Positions 32,961 through 41,643 of a DNA stretch of 64,000 bases are shown piece after piece. Under the pieces are notes generated by a model, which was given only the letters and a program-made list of their open reading frames with translations, searched no databases and was not told the DNA's origin. The first letter of the stretch is position 1. Every line of letters begins with the position of its first letter. This stretch comes from Candidatus Omnitrophota bacterium (GTDB lineage Bacteria; Omnitrophota; Omnitrophia; Omnitrophales; Aquincolibacteriaceae), in assembly GCA_903820505.1 (NCBI GenBank), contig CAIJHQ010000017.1, positions 124,001 to 188,000 of the forward strand, in the 5' to 3' direction. Position numbers and translations under genes: made by a program.

Positions 32961-33953
32961 ATGACCTTCTATATCGCTTTCCTCATTTTTCTGGCGCTCT
33001 TCTTTGACTTCCTGAACGGTTTCCATGATTCCGCGAATTCCATCGCGACCGTGGTCTCGACCCGCGTCCTTTCCCCGCAGTACGCGGTGATTTGGGCGGC
33101 CTTTTTCAACCTCGTGGCGTTTTTTTTCTTCGGCCACAATGTCGCGAAGACCGTGGGGAAAGGGATCATTGACATCGCGATCGTGGACAATCACGTGATC
33201 TTCGGGACGCTCATGGGCGCTTGTGTCTGGAATATCATCACGTGGTATTTCGGTCTTCCGACCAGCTCTTCGCACGCGTTGATCGGGGGGCTGGTGGGTT
33301 CCGCCCTTGTGAAGGCGGGTCCGGGGTCCCTCGTCATGGAGGGGATCATGAAGACCGTTGTTTTTATTTTTCTTTCCCCTCTGGTCGGGATGGCTTTGGG
33401 CAGCCTGTTCGGCATCGCGGTTTACTGGATCTTCAGGAAAAGCGCGCCGTTCCAGGTGGATCATATTTTCAGGAAAGGCCAGCTTGTTTCGGCGGCCCTG
33501 TACAGTTTGGGACACGGAGGCAATGACGCTCAGAAAACCATGGGTATTATTGCGAGCCTTCTTTTCAGCGCCGGGTTGCTCGGGAAGAATTTTGAGATCC
33601 CGGTATGGGTTGCGCTTTCCTGTTATGTCGCGATCGGGCTGGGGACCATGCTCGGCGGTTGGCGTATCGTAAAAACCATGGGACAAAAGGTCGCGAAATT
33701 GCGTCCGATGGACGGATTTTGCGCTGAGTCCGGCGCGGCCGTAACCCTTTTTGTCTCTTCCGCGATGGGTGTTCCGGTCAGCACGACCCATACGATCACG
33801 GGGGCCATCATGGGTGTCGGGTCCCTTAAGCGGTTAAGCGCCGTGAAATGGGGCGTTGCCGGAACGATCGTTTGGGCGTGGGTCCTGACTATTCCGTGTT
33901 CCGCCGCGATCTCTGCGATTTCCTACATCGTTATCGGCTTGTTTTCCAGGTAA
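32961..33953 (+). CDS. pit: Inorganic phosphate transporter, PiT family
   Basis: 330 residues, about nine membrane spans. The family signature occurs twice: GFHDSANSIATVVSTRVL near the N-terminus and SLGHGGNDAQKTMGII in the middle. LPTSSSHALIGGLVG and VPVSTTHTITGAIMGVG are the paired inner repeats. It is a proton- or sodium-coupled symporter of phosphate (or metal-phosphate) in the inner membrane. It is smaller than E. coli PitA because it lacks the long central loop. It is coupled 8 bp after the DUF47 gene. Confidence 0.92.
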   Translation: MTFYIAFLIFLALFFDFLNGFHDSANSIATVVSTRVLSPQYAVIWAAFFNLVAFFFFGHNVAKTVGKGIIDIAIVDNHVIFGTLMGACVWNIITWYFGLPTSSSHALIGGLVGSALVKAGPGSLVMEGIMKTVVFIFLSPLVGMALGSLFGIAVYWIFRKSAPFQVDHIFRKGQLVSAALYSLGHGGNDAQKTMGIIASLLFSAGLLGKNFEIPVWVALSCYVAIGLGTMLGGWRIVKTMGQKVAKLRPMDGFCAESGAAVTLFVSSAMGVPVSTTHTITGAIMGVGSLKRLSAVKWGVAGTIVWAWVLTIPCSAAISAISYIVIGLFSR

Positions 33954-34034
33954 ACGGTTTTTTCTGGCCTTTGTCTGATCCGAGAAAAAAACGTTTGAGT
34001 TTTTCGGGAAGTTCTCTCCCGGACACAGTGTTTA

Positions 34035-34043
34035 TGCTAGAAT
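34035..34043 (+). promoter_or_regulatory. Extended -10 promoter of the ETF-QO gene
   Basis: TGC TAGAAT, an extended -10 element 70 bp before the ETF-QO ATG. It lies after a small hairpin (CGGGA/TCCCG). No good -35 is seen. Confidence 0.42.
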
Positions 34044-34112
34044 GACCGCCCTGTTCCAGGATTAATTCCGGGGAATCCGAAAAGAACGACTCTAAGGATT
34101 TTAAAAAAGAAC

Positions 34113-35798
34113 ATGGCAAAGACCGAAGTGATAGAGACGGATATTTTGATCGTCGGCGGAGGCGTTGCCGGGCTTTCGACCGCGATCCATCTGGCGGATC
34201 TTCTCGCGGTTCCCGGCCCGCAGGGAGGGGATCCCGCGCTTCCTCTCAAGATCCTCGTTCTCGAAAAAGGATCTTCCGTGGGAAGCCATTCGCTTTCCGG
34301 CGCCGTGGTCGACCCCTCGACGCTTATAGAACTTCTTCCCGGGGTCCCCGAAAAAGATTTTCCTTTTGAGTCCCCGGTCCTGCAGGACGAATTCTATTTT
34401 TTCCTTCCTAAACTCGCGCTTCGTGCGCCTCACACGCCGCCTTTTATGGGGAACCGCGGGAATTACGTGGTCGCGCTCGGCAAAATGACCCGTTGGCTCG
34501 CGGAGATCGCGGAGAAAAAAGGAGTTCAGGTGTATCCTGGATTCGGCGTTTCCGAGCTGCTTTATGAAGGTGGACGCGTGGCCGGCGCGAAAACGGTCGA
34601 CACGGGGGTGGATAAACACGGCGCGCCCATGGCCAATTATCAGGCCGGAAACGAGGTGCGCGCGAAGATCACGGTCCTGGCCGAAGGTTCGCGTGGCAGT
34701 CTCACCAAAAAGCTCATTCAAAAACTGGGTCTGGCGGGATCAAGTAACCCGCAGGTCTATTCCACGGGTATCAAAGAACTTTGGGACGTTCCGGAAGGCA
34801 CTTTTGAGGCCGGTCGCGTGATCCATTCGCTCGGATACCCGTTCGCATTCAATCATTTCGGGGGCGGTTTTATTTATGGATTGAACGGCCGGCAGGTCGC
34901 GGTGGGGATCGCGGCGGCCCTGGATTACACGGACCCGACGTTCGACCCGCACGCCGCGCTGCAGGTCTACAAGAAGCATCCTTTCGTCGCGAAGATCCTC
35001 GAAAAAGGGAAGATCCTCCGTTATGGAGCAAAAACGATCCCCGAAGGCGGCCTTTATTCCTTGCCGCAGCTTTATCATGACGGGGTGTTGATCGTAGGGG
35101 ATTCCGCCGGTTTTCTGAGCATGCCAAGCCTGAAAGGGGTCCATCTTGCGATCGAATCCGGGATGTTGGCCGCCAAGACCGCGGCCGAAGCTCTCAAGAA
35201 GAATGATTTTTCAAAACAGCAGCTCGGACTTTATGAAACGCTGTTCAAAAAAAGCGCGGGTTACAAAAATCTTTACCGTGTCCGGAATTTCCGGGCGGGG
35301 TTCGGTCACGGCATGATCCTGGGAGCTTTCCACTTTGCGACGCAGATTCTGACCGGAGGACGCGGGATCACGCCGTCCGGTAAAATGAAGATCCATGAGG
35401 ACGCCGCTTGTATCAAAGCGCTTGCCACAGTGAAAAACCCGTTCTCGAAGAAATTCAAAAAAGAACTCGATTTCGATAAAAAACTCACCTTTGATAAAGT
35501 AACCGACGTTTTTTATTCCGGGTCCAAGCATGATGAGGAGCAGCCGTGTCACTGCCGCGTCCTGGACAGCGAACTCTGCCGGAACATCTGCATCCCGAAA
35601 TACGGCGGGCCGTGCCAGCATTTTTGCCCGGCCGAGGTTTACGAGATCGTGACGGACCCGAAAACCGGGAAAAAGGACCTGCATCTTCATCCGGCGAACT
35701 GCGTGCATTGCAAGACCTGTGACATCAAGGACCCGTTCGGAAATCTGGAATGGGTTCCGCCATACGGTGGTGATGGACCGGAGTACGAGAATCTATAA
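34113..35798 (+). CDS. Electron transfer flavoprotein:quinone oxidoreductase
   Basis: 561 residues, normal ETF-QO (ETFDH/FixC) length. FAD fold: DILIVGGGVAGLSTAIHLA near residue 10, then GAVVDPSTL and VGDSAGFLSMPSLKGVHLAIESGMLAA (second FAD contact near 330). The C-terminal [4Fe-4S] site is HFCPAEVYEI with NCVHCKTCDIKDPFGNLEW, the standard arrangement. It reduces membrane quinone with electrons from reduced ETF. The next gene, 65 bp away, encodes a fused ETF, which is its likely partner. It differs clearly from the two-cluster relative at 27162. Confidence 0.93.
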   Translation: MAKTEVIETDILIVGGGVAGLSTAIHLADLLAVPGPQGGDPALPLKILVLEKGSSVGSHSLSGAVVDPSTLIELLPGVPEKDFPFESPVLQDEFYFFLPKLALRAPHTPPFMGNRGNYVVALGKMTRWLAEIAEKKGVQVYPGFGVSELLYEGGRVAGAKTVDTGVDKHGAPMANYQAGNEVRAKITVLAEGSRGSLTKKLIQKLGLAGSSNPQVYSTGIKELWDVPEGTFEAGRVIHSLGYPFAFNHFGGGFIYGLNGRQVAVGIAAALDYTDPTFDPHAALQVYKKHPFVAKILEKGKILRYGAKTIPEGGLYSLPQLYHDGVLIVGDSAGFLSMPSLKGVHLAIESGMLAAKTAAEALKKNDFSKQQLGLYETLFKKSAGYKNLYRVRNFRAGFGHGMILGAFHFATQILTGGRGITPSGKMKIHEDAACIKALATVKNPFSKKFKKELDFDKKLTFDKVTDVFYSGSKHDEEQPCHCRVLDSELCRNICIPKYGGPCQHFCPAEVYEIVTDPKTGKKDLHLHPANCVHCKTCDIKDPFGNLEWVPPYGGDGPEYENL

Positions 35799-35863
35799 GG
35801 CCGCGGAATGTTGTTCGGGCGACTGAGCAGGAAATAAACGAACGAGAAAGCGATAAGGGTCAA

Positions 35864-37822
35864 ATGGGATTGAAGATCATTTCTATCATGAAGCAGGTGC
35901 CGCTCCCGACGGAAATGCGGATGGGCGCGGACGGCCTGATGGATCGGACCAAAGCCAAGTCCATGATCAATGCGGACTGTACGTTCGGCCTGGAGCAGGG
36001 TCTCCAGATCAGAAAGCACGTCCCGGACGCCGAACTCATCGTGATCTCCATGGGACCTCCGAGTTTCGAGCAGTCACTCAAGAAAGCGCTCGCCATGGGG
36101 TACGACCGCGCGATCCTTCTTTCGGACAGGAAACTCGGCGGCTCGGACACTTTCGCGACCGGTTATGCCATCTCCTCACTCATCAAAAAGCTCGGGTTCG
36201 TGAAGGGGGGCAAAGACCCGTTCATTATTTTCTCGGGACGGCAGACGACGGACGGTGATACGGCCCATGTTCCGTCACAGACCGCGGAGAACCTCGGGAT
36301 CCCGCAGGCGACCTTTGTAGAGAAAGTCGACTTTTGCGGGGACCATCTCAAAGTCCGCCGGATCATCGAAGGCGGTTTCCAGGTGCTGAAACTTCCGGTG
36401 CCCTGCCTTATTTCGATCGCGCCGACGGCGACGCCAGCGCGTCATCCCTCGCTGAAAGGAGCTATACGGGCGCGGAACACAAAATTGGAAGTTTGGACTT
36501 TGGACCAGACGGGTGCCGATGCCGGGGTTGTCGGGATCAACGGCTCGCCGACACTGGTCGCAAAGGTCGTGGACATTCAGAAAGACAGGCCGCCCGTGGA
36601 CATGATTTCGGGCCACGCGCCGGAGGACCTCGCGGACGCGTTTGTGAAAGAATTTGAGAAGGGTAAAGGACAGTCCGCCGAAGGCCACGTTTCCGTTAGT
36701 GAAAAGAAGGAAGAACCGGCCGCTGCGGCCCAGACGGGCGCGGATTTTCCCCGGGTGGATTTCCGGAAAGGGGCCCGCGGGGTCCTGACGTGGGTCGAGA
36801 TGCACGGAGCGAAACCGTCGCGGTCTTCGCTGGAGATCCTGAACCCTGCCCGGAAACTCGCCGACCAGCTCCGGACCAAGGTCCGCGCCGTGATCATCGG
36901 ACATCAAGTGAAAGCTGCGGCGGCGGAAGTGATCGCGTGCGGAGCCGACGAAGTGGTGGTCGTGGATGATCCGCGTCTGAAAGAATATACGATCCTTCCG
37001 ACGGCCGCGATCCTTTCGCAGCTTATCGAAAAAGAACGTCCGGAGATAGCGCTTTTCGGGGCCACGACGTCGGGCCGCGAACTTGCGCCGCGTCTTGCGA
37101 GCCGCGTTCGCGCGGGCGTGACCGCGGATTGCACCAGCCTGGAAGTGGGGGAATACGTTCACCGGATCAAAAAATCCGTTTTTTATCCCGTGTTGGAATC
37201 GATTCGTCCGACGTACGGAGAAAGCAAGCTCGCGACGATCGTCGGTTTCTGGTGCCCGCAAATGGCGACGGCCCGGCCCGGGACGTTCAAGATCCTTCCG
37301 GCTGATCCAAAGCGCAAGGGGACCGTGACCGAATTCAAGCCCCAGTTCAGGGAAGAGGATTTTGCGGTCCAGGTGCTTGAAACGAAGCGTGAAGAGGGCG
37401 GCGGGGATAACCTTTTTGTGGCGGATATCGTGATCTCGGGCGGCCGGCCGGCGGGGGAACACGATGAGTTCGCGTTGATCAAGGAACTCGTGCAAGCCCT
37501 TCAGGAAAAGGGGATCAATGCTGATTGGGGCGCCAGCCGTCATGCCGTGGACAACGGGTACGCGCCCTATGCCCGGCAGGTCGGACAGACCGGGAAGACC
37601 ATCCGGCCCAAAGTCTATGCGGCGGTGGCGATCTCGGGGGCCATCCAGCACCTTGCGGGCATGAAAGAGTCCGGCAAGATCATCGCTATCAACCAGGATC
37701 CGCAGGCCGCCATTTTCCGTCACGCCGATTACGGTATCGTGCGGGATTATCAGGAAGTCCTTCCCGCGCTTATCAAGAAAGTAAAACAGGGATTTACTTT
37801 TGGTATTCCGGCGGGTAAATAG
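35864..37822 (+). CDS. Fused electron transfer flavoprotein EtfB-EtfA
   Basis: 652 residues combining both ETF subunits. Residues 1-260 are ETF-beta (FSGRQTTDGDTAHVPSQTAE, canonical DGDTA loop). Residues 260-300 are a charged Ala/Glu linker. Residues 305-652 are ETF-alpha with a full FAD motif set: GASRHAVDNGYAPYARQVGQTG near 556, AAVAISGAIQHLAGM, and IAINQDPQAAIFRHADYGIVRD. The DGDTA-type beta loop is of the kind also found in bifurcating/anaerobe ETFs, but no diagnostic conclusion is possible. It is the probable partner of the ETF-QO encoded directly upstream. Fused BA genes are uncommon compared with separate genes. Confidence 0.92.
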   Translation: MGLKIISIMKQVPLPTEMRMGADGLMDRTKAKSMINADCTFGLEQGLQIRKHVPDAELIVISMGPPSFEQSLKKALAMGYDRAILLSDRKLGGSDTFATGYAISSLIKKLGFVKGGKDPFIIFSGRQTTDGDTAHVPSQTAENLGIPQATFVEKVDFCGDHLKVRRIIEGGFQVLKLPVPCLISIAPTATPARHPSLKGAIRARNTKLEVWTLDQTGADAGVVGINGSPTLVAKVVDIQKDRPPVDMISGHAPEDLADAFVKEFEKGKGQSAEGHVSVSEKKEEPAAAAQTGADFPRVDFRKGARGVLTWVEMHGAKPSRSSLEILNPARKLADQLRTKVRAVIIGHQVKAAAAEVIACGADEVVVVDDPRLKEYTILPTAAILSQLIEKERPEIALFGATTSGRELAPRLASRVRAGVTADCTSLEVGEYVHRIKKSVFYPVLESIRPTYGESKLATIVGFWCPQMATARPGTFKILPADPKRKGTVTEFKPQFREEDFAVQVLETKREEGGGDNLFVADIVISGGRPAGEHDEFALIKELVQALQEKGINADWGASRHAVDNGYAPYARQVGQTGKTIRPKVYAAVAISGAIQHLAGMKESGKIIAINQDPQAAIFRHADYGIVRDYQEVLPALIKKVKQGFTFGIPAGK

Positions 37823-37862
37823 TCCGGAAATAAGGCGGACAGTTTTCAAGCGATAGGCGGCC

Positions 37863-37891
37863 TTGACGAATGCGGAACTTCCAATTAAAAT
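37863..37891 (+). promoter_or_regulatory. Sigma-70-type promoter of the small membrane protein at 37950
   Basis: TTGACG (37863-37868), 17-bp spacer, TAAAAT (37886-37891). Near-consensus boxes, 59 bp before the ATG at 37950. Confidence 0.62.
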
Positions 37892-37949
37892 CGGGGCCGT
37901 CACTGGTGTTGGAAACAGGCATTTTCAAGTATCTCAAAAGGAGGAAGTT

Positions 37950-38330
37950 ATGATGAAAAAGGTTATCGCAATGTTGGCCCTTGTGGCTCTCATGGTCAGC
38001 GCGAGCGGGTTGGCTTATGCGGCCGAAACCGATCGCGGGGAGAAGAGCCTGACCCGCGGCGCGGCGTCCCTTGTGTTGCCGGGCTGGGGGCAGTATCTGA
38101 ACGGAGAGATGGAGAACAAAAACGGGAAGCTCAAGACCGGAGCCATGATCGTTATCGAGATCGGCGGCATCCTCACGACGATCCTTCTCGGGACTCTGGT
38201 GGGTTACCCGGTGATCTGGGTCGGTATCGGGATCCTGATGTTCAACCATATTTGGAGCGCTACGGATGCCTACGTTAAGGCGCCGGCGGGCCCTGAGGTC
38301 GCGATGAAAGGCGACACGGTCGCGCGTTAA
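37950..38330 (+). CDS. Small exported membrane protein, unknown
   Basis: 126 residues from ATG 37950 with AAAAGGAGG right before it; an in-frame upstream ATG/TTG would ignore this site. There is a signal peptide (MKKVIAMLALVALMVSASGLAYA), then TRGAASLVLPGWGQYLNGE and a long hydrophobic hairpin (MIVIEIGGILTTILLGTLVG and VIWVGIGILMFNHIWS). The motif PGWGQYLNGE resembles the P-G-x-G-Q-x-Y signature of TM2/DUF5683-type proteins. Function is unknown. The strong promoter before it and strong terminator after it (38362) suggest a highly expressed monocistronic gene. Confidence 0.78.
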   Translation: MMKKVIAMLALVALMVSASGLAYAAETDRGEKSLTRGAASLVLPGWGQYLNGEMENKNGKLKTGAMIVIEIGGILTTILLGTLVGYPVIWVGIGILMFNHIWSATDAYVKAPAGPEVAMKGDTVAR

Positions 38331-38335
38331 TTCCA

Positions 38336-39379
38336 TTGCAAAAGGTCCACTTTTTCCAAAAGAGCAGGCTGCGGGCGGTTAGCAGCCTGCTCTTTTTGTT
38401 TTTCCTCCTCTCGGGGTTCTCTCTGACCTCTTCCAAGTCCGGCGGCCGCTCGTTCCCGCTTCCCGGGAATTTTGAAGAAGTCTGGAACGCCACGGTCGCG
38501 ATATTGGAAGAAGAAAAGATTCCCATCGCGGTCATGAGGAAGCAGGACGGTTACATTCAGACCGCGACTTTTCCTCTCTATAAGAAAGAATATAAAGCGT
38601 GGGCCAAAGCACCGACCCTTTCGTCTCAGGGGTTTTGCGCGCTTGAACTCGGCGTGGTGGAGAAGGACCCCGCGATGACGATCGTGGGCCTCAAAGGTTA
38701 TTTCAGGCGGAAGACAGGTCTTTCGTCGCGGGGATTCCGGTCGACCGATAAGTCCCGCGGCGTTTTTGAGGGACTTCTTGCCAAAAAGATCCAGGAGCGG
38801 CTTGTGACGGCGAAGTTCCCAAAAATGAAAAGCATCGTTCTGGGTTGCAATCTTTATTACGACGATGAGACCCTCCACTATCTTGTTTATGAGGCGGAGC
38901 CCTCCCAGCTGGCCTATGAGCAAGGCCTTCGGAACCTGGATATGATCCTCAAGATCGACGGCAAGGAAGTGACGCCGGTGAATCTTTTTGATTTTTTCCT
39001 AAATATCGACGGTGAGGTGCTCAAGAAGTTCACGGTCCTTCGCAGGAAAGAGACCCTGGAACTTCCCGTCACCATTTTTTTTCTGAACCCGGAATCCCCG
39101 CGTTTGGGGTTTCGTGTGGCGCGGGACCCCGACTCACTGCGCTTTAAGGTGACGGAGGTCCTTAAGGATTCCCCGGCGTCGCGCGCGGGACTTTTACCGG
39201 GAGATATTTTGCTTGGACAGAACGGCACGGCGCTTGACAACTGGAAGCATTATTACCGCGCTGTTCTGGCTCAAAAAGGGAATGAGGTGCAAAATTTCAA
39301 GATCGAAAGGAACGGAAAGATCCTCGAAAAGAAAATAATCCCCGTGGCGGCCGTGCCGTCCACGCCGGCCACCCTATGA
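38336..39379 (+). CDS. PDZ-domain exported protein (start codon overlaps a terminator)
   Basis: 347 residues from TTG 38336. The first 33 residues are a good signal peptide (SSLLFLFFLLSGFSL), yet the same bases form the Rho-independent terminator of the upstream gene (38362-38397). No ribosome-binding site precedes the TTG, so the start is uncertain; the next domain needs at least residues after about 35. Residues 40-150 are an unrecognised domain (FEEVWNATVAILEEEKIP, DGYIQTATFPLY). Two PDZ-like modules follow: about 185-250 and 255-335 (VTEVLKDSPASRAGLLPGDILLGQNG is a clear PDZ core). It is probably a periplasmic scaffold. It overlaps the next gene by 4 bp. Confidence 0.7.
   Translation: MQKVHFFQKSRLRAVSSLLFLFFLLSGFSLTSSKSGGRSFPLPGNFEEVWNATVAILEEEKIPIAVMRKQDGYIQTATFPLYKKEYKAWAKAPTLSSQGFCALELGVVEKDPAMTIVGLKGYFRRKTGLSSRGFRSTDKSRGVFEGLLAKKIQERLVTAKFPKMKSIVLGCNLYYDDETLHYLVYEAEPSQLAYEQGLRNLDMILKIDGKEVTPVNLFDFFLNIDGEVLKKFTVLRRKETLELPVTIFFLNPESPRLGFRVARDPDSLRFKVTEVLKDSPASRAGLLPGDILLGQNGTALDNWKHYYRAVLAQKGNEVQNFKIERNGKILEKKIIPVAAVPSTPATL
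38362..38397 (+). terminator. Rho-independent terminator embedded in the PDZ gene's signal-peptide codons
   Basis: GAGCAGGCTGC (38362-38372) pairs perfectly with GCAGCCTGCTC (38382-38392), followed by TTTTTG and more T. Placed 32 bp after the stop of the gene at 37950. Confidence 0.88.
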
Positions 39380-39834
39380 AAAATCCCTATCTGGCGTTCT
39401 TTTATTCGATCGTGCTCCCCGGGCTCGGACAGATCTATCTTGAGGACTACGCGAAGGGGCTGACCCTGTTTTGTATGGCTGTCGGTATCCTTCTCAGTAT
39501 TTTTCTCAGTCATTCCTGGTTCGTATGGGTCCTGATGGGGGCGATCTATCTAGCCGTCGTTTTTCCCGCGGCTACGGATGCTTTTCAGACAGCCTCGGGA
39601 AAGCCCAGGGTTTTCACCGGAGACTCCGTGTGGTATGTCCTTCTCATGCTTTTTATGGTCGGACCTTTCGCGGTGCCGCTTTTATGGCAAAGTCAGAAAT
39701 TTTCAAAGAAAGCCAAGGTCGTGTGGACCGTGCTCGTGATCCTGGTCGCGCTCATTGCGATCGTCGTGACGACCTTTCTGGCTTCTTCATTCGACTCTTT
39801 CGTGCGGCAGAATTCTCTTTCCGCAGGGTTTTAA
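39376..39834 (+). CDS. TM2-like small membrane protein
   Basis: 152 residues with four to five hydrophobic stretches. The start FFYSIVLPGLGQIYLEDYAKGL matches the P-G-x-G-Q-x-Y pattern of TM2/DUF5683 family proteins (also seen in the protein at 37950). Later spans are FCMAVGILLSIFLS, WVLMGAIYLAVVFPA and VWTVLVILVALIAIVV. It begins inside the last codons of the PDZ gene (ATGA overlap). It is probably an inner-membrane partner in the same envelope unit. Its biochemical role is unknown. Confidence 0.75.
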   Translation: MKNPYLAFFYSIVLPGLGQIYLEDYAKGLTLFCMAVGILLSIFLSHSWFVWVLMGAIYLAVVFPAATDAFQTASGKPRVFTGDSVWYVLLMLFMVGPFAVPLLWQSQKFSKKAKVVWTVLVILVALIAIVVTTFLASSFDSFVRQNSLSAGF

Positions 39835-39909
39835 CGGATCTCGCGGAAATTTCGAAAGACGACCTATTCGTAGAGAAGAAGTGTTTTAAGGGAAAAGGAG
39901 CGTTTCTTC

Positions 39910-40266
39910 ATGGAAGTTTTCAGGAAAATACTGGTCCTTGTCTTGATAGGGATTACGTTCATGGCTCAAGGCCTTTACGCAAAGGATGATCCAGGGATCA
40001 AGTTGGGGCGCGGACTGACGAATATTGTGGCATCGCCGGGAGAATATTATGTTCAGACCTCAAAAATATCTTCCGACCGTGATCCCATGGCGAGACTTTT
40101 TTCCGGGTTTTTCAAGGGGACCTGCGCGATGGTGGGAAGGATCGGCGTTGGCGTTTATGATGTTCTCACTTTCCCGATACCGTTCCCGTCCGGTTATCAG
40201 CCGGTCGTTCAGCCTCCCACCGTGATGGACGGGATCAAACGGCAACGGTCCAAATCTGACTGGTAG
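39910..40266 (+). CDS. Exosortase system-associated protein, TIGR04073-like
   Basis: 118 residues. A signal peptide (VFRKILVLVLIGITFMAQGLYA) is followed by the family core IKLGRGLTNIVASPGEYYVQTS, then GFFKGTCAMVGRIGVGVYDVLTFPIPFPSGYQPVVQPP. The closing motif (G-R-x-G-V-G-x-Y-x-x-x-T-F-P-x-P) is characteristic of TIGR04073, a small exported family found in genomes with exosortase/PEP-CTERM sorting. No exosortase gene is in the window. The match is from memory of the family pattern. An AAGGAG site lies before the ATG. Confidence 0.8.
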   Translation: MEVFRKILVLVLIGITFMAQGLYAKDDPGIKLGRGLTNIVASPGEYYVQTSKISSDRDPMARLFSGFFKGTCAMVGRIGVGVYDVLTFPIPFPSGYQPVVQPPTVMDGIKRQRSKSDW

Positions 40267-40288
40267 ATCTTCGGTCAAAAAGGGGTTT

Positions 40289-40864
40289 ATGGAATTCAGG
40301 GGGACAAGAGTTTTTTTCAGCAGGGTTTTTTTTATGGGCCTGGTTGGTCTCTTTTTTTCGGCGGGGCCCTGGGAAATCTTCGCTGAAGACACGGGTTCTT
40401 CGACAGCGGTTCCTGAAGGAGTGGTGGCGCAGGCTGTCACGGAACCCACAGGTGCGGTGCCGTCTCAGCTTGTAACGCCGGCTTTTGCCCCGAAGCCGGG
40501 ATCCTCCAAGTGGTCCGATGGCTGGTATGAAGGAGGCGGAGGGTATGCCGCGGCGCTTGATGAGTACAAAAGGACCGACAAGCCCATGGCGGTTTATATG
40601 AGCGTTACCTGGTGCCCCTATTGCCGCAAATTCGAAAAGGAGGTCCTGTCCTCTCCGGTCGTGCGGGAATTCCTGAAAGACAGGATCAAGGTCAACGTCA
40701 ATCCGGAGGCGAGTCAGGAAGAGAACGCCCTCGCTTATCAATACCACGTAACCGGATTCCCCTCATTCTACGTTCGTTCACCGCGGTCGAATAACGTCGT
40801 GCGGCTTTATACCGGCGGGACTCCTCGAGAATTCATCGAACAATTCGAGCAAGCCACGAAGTGA
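40289..40864 (+). CDS. Exported thioredoxin-like protein
   Basis: 191 residues. There is a hydrophobic N-terminal segment (GLVGLFFSAGPWEIFA) acting as signal peptide or anchor. A Thr/Ala-rich linker is followed by a Thioredoxin_7-like domain: YMSVTWCPYCRKFEKEVLSSPVVREFL (CxxC site WCPYC near residue 109), then GFPSFYVRSPR (cis-Pro strand) and RLYTGG. It is probably a periplasmic thiol-disulfide reductase or oxidase in the envelope unit. It overlaps thiD by 4 bp (GTGA). Confidence 0.83.
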   Translation: MEFRGTRVFFSRVFFMGLVGLFFSAGPWEIFAEDTGSSTAVPEGVVAQAVTEPTGAVPSQLVTPAFAPKPGSSKWSDGWYEGGGGYAAALDEYKRTDKPMAVYMSVTWCPYCRKFEKEVLSSPVVREFLKDRIKVNVNPEASQEENALAYQYHVTGFPSFYVRSPRSNNVVRLYTGGTPREFIEQFEQATK

Positions 40865-41643
40865 TAGCCACAGCGTTAACCATCGCCGGTTCCGATCCTT
40901 CCGGGGGAGCGGGTATCCAGGCCGACCTCAAAACATTCCATCAGCGGCACGTCTACGGGATGGCCGTCATTACACTGCTTACGGTCCAGAATACGCGCGG
41001 GATCCGGCAAGTTGACGTTCTGAAGCCCGCACTGGTGGTGCGGCAGCTTGAGGCCGTTCTCGAAGATATCCCGCCGCAGGCGGTTAAGACCGGTGCGCTC
41101 GGGAACGCCGCGGTCATCCGTGCCGTTGCGGGTTGCGCCAAAAAATTCAGATGTCCTCTGGTGGTGGATCCCGTGATGATCAGTAAGCACGGCGCTCCGC
41201 TGCTTCAAGCCGAAGCGACCCGCATTTTCGTCAAGGAACTGCTGCCGTTGGCAACGCTCGTGACCCCGAATCTTCCGGAGGCGGCCGCTTTGAGCGGGAT
41301 CCGTGTCCATGATCCGGAGTCCATGGAAAAGGCGGCCCGGCGCATCGCAGAAATGGGTGCGAAGGCGGTTCTTGTTAAAGGCGGGCATTTGAGGGGAGCG
41401 GCTTTAGATCTTCTCTATCATAACGGCCGGGTAAAGGTTTTGACCGCTCCGAGAGTGCGGACGCACCATACCCACGGAACGGGTTGCACCTATTCCGCGG
41501 CGATTACGGCGGAACTGGCCAAAGGGAAAAGCCTGCTTATGGCGGTCTCCATCGCGAAAAGGTTCGTAACGGCAGCGATCCGTACTTCTCCGGGGCTTGG
41601 AAGAGGCATGGGGCCGGTGAATCACCACGCCGTGATTCGGTAG
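40861..41643 (+). CDS. thiD: Hydroxymethylpyrimidine/phosphomethylpyrimidine kinase
   Basis: 260 residues of the ribokinase-like ThiD family. Signatures are TIAGSDPSGGAGIQADLKTF at the N-terminus, VVDPVMISKHGAPLL, LVTPNLPEAAALSG, and THGTGCTYSAAITAELAKG, which carries the anion-hole GTGC and catalytic Cys/Asp region. It makes HMP-pyrophosphate for thiamine synthesis. It starts with GTG in the end of the thioredoxin-like gene (translational coupling). No other thiamine genes and no TPP riboswitch are visible nearby. Confidence 0.92.
   Translation: MIATALTIAGSDPSGGAGIQADLKTFHQRHVYGMAVITLLTVQNTRGIRQVDVLKPALVVRQLEAVLEDIPPQAVKTGALGNAAVIRAVAGCAKKFRCPLVVDPVMISKHGAPLLQAEATRIFVKELLPLATLVTPNLPEAAALSGIRVHDPESMEKAARRIAEMGAKAVLVKGGHLRGAALDLLYHNGRVKVLTAPRVRTHHTHGTGCTYSAAITAELAKGKSLLMAVSIAKRFVTAAIRTSPGLGRGMGPVNHHAVIR

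Noticed and set aside
40780-40870. TPP riboswitch for thiD
   Set aside because: thiD starts inside the preceding thioredoxin-like gene, so there is no leader to hold a riboswitch.
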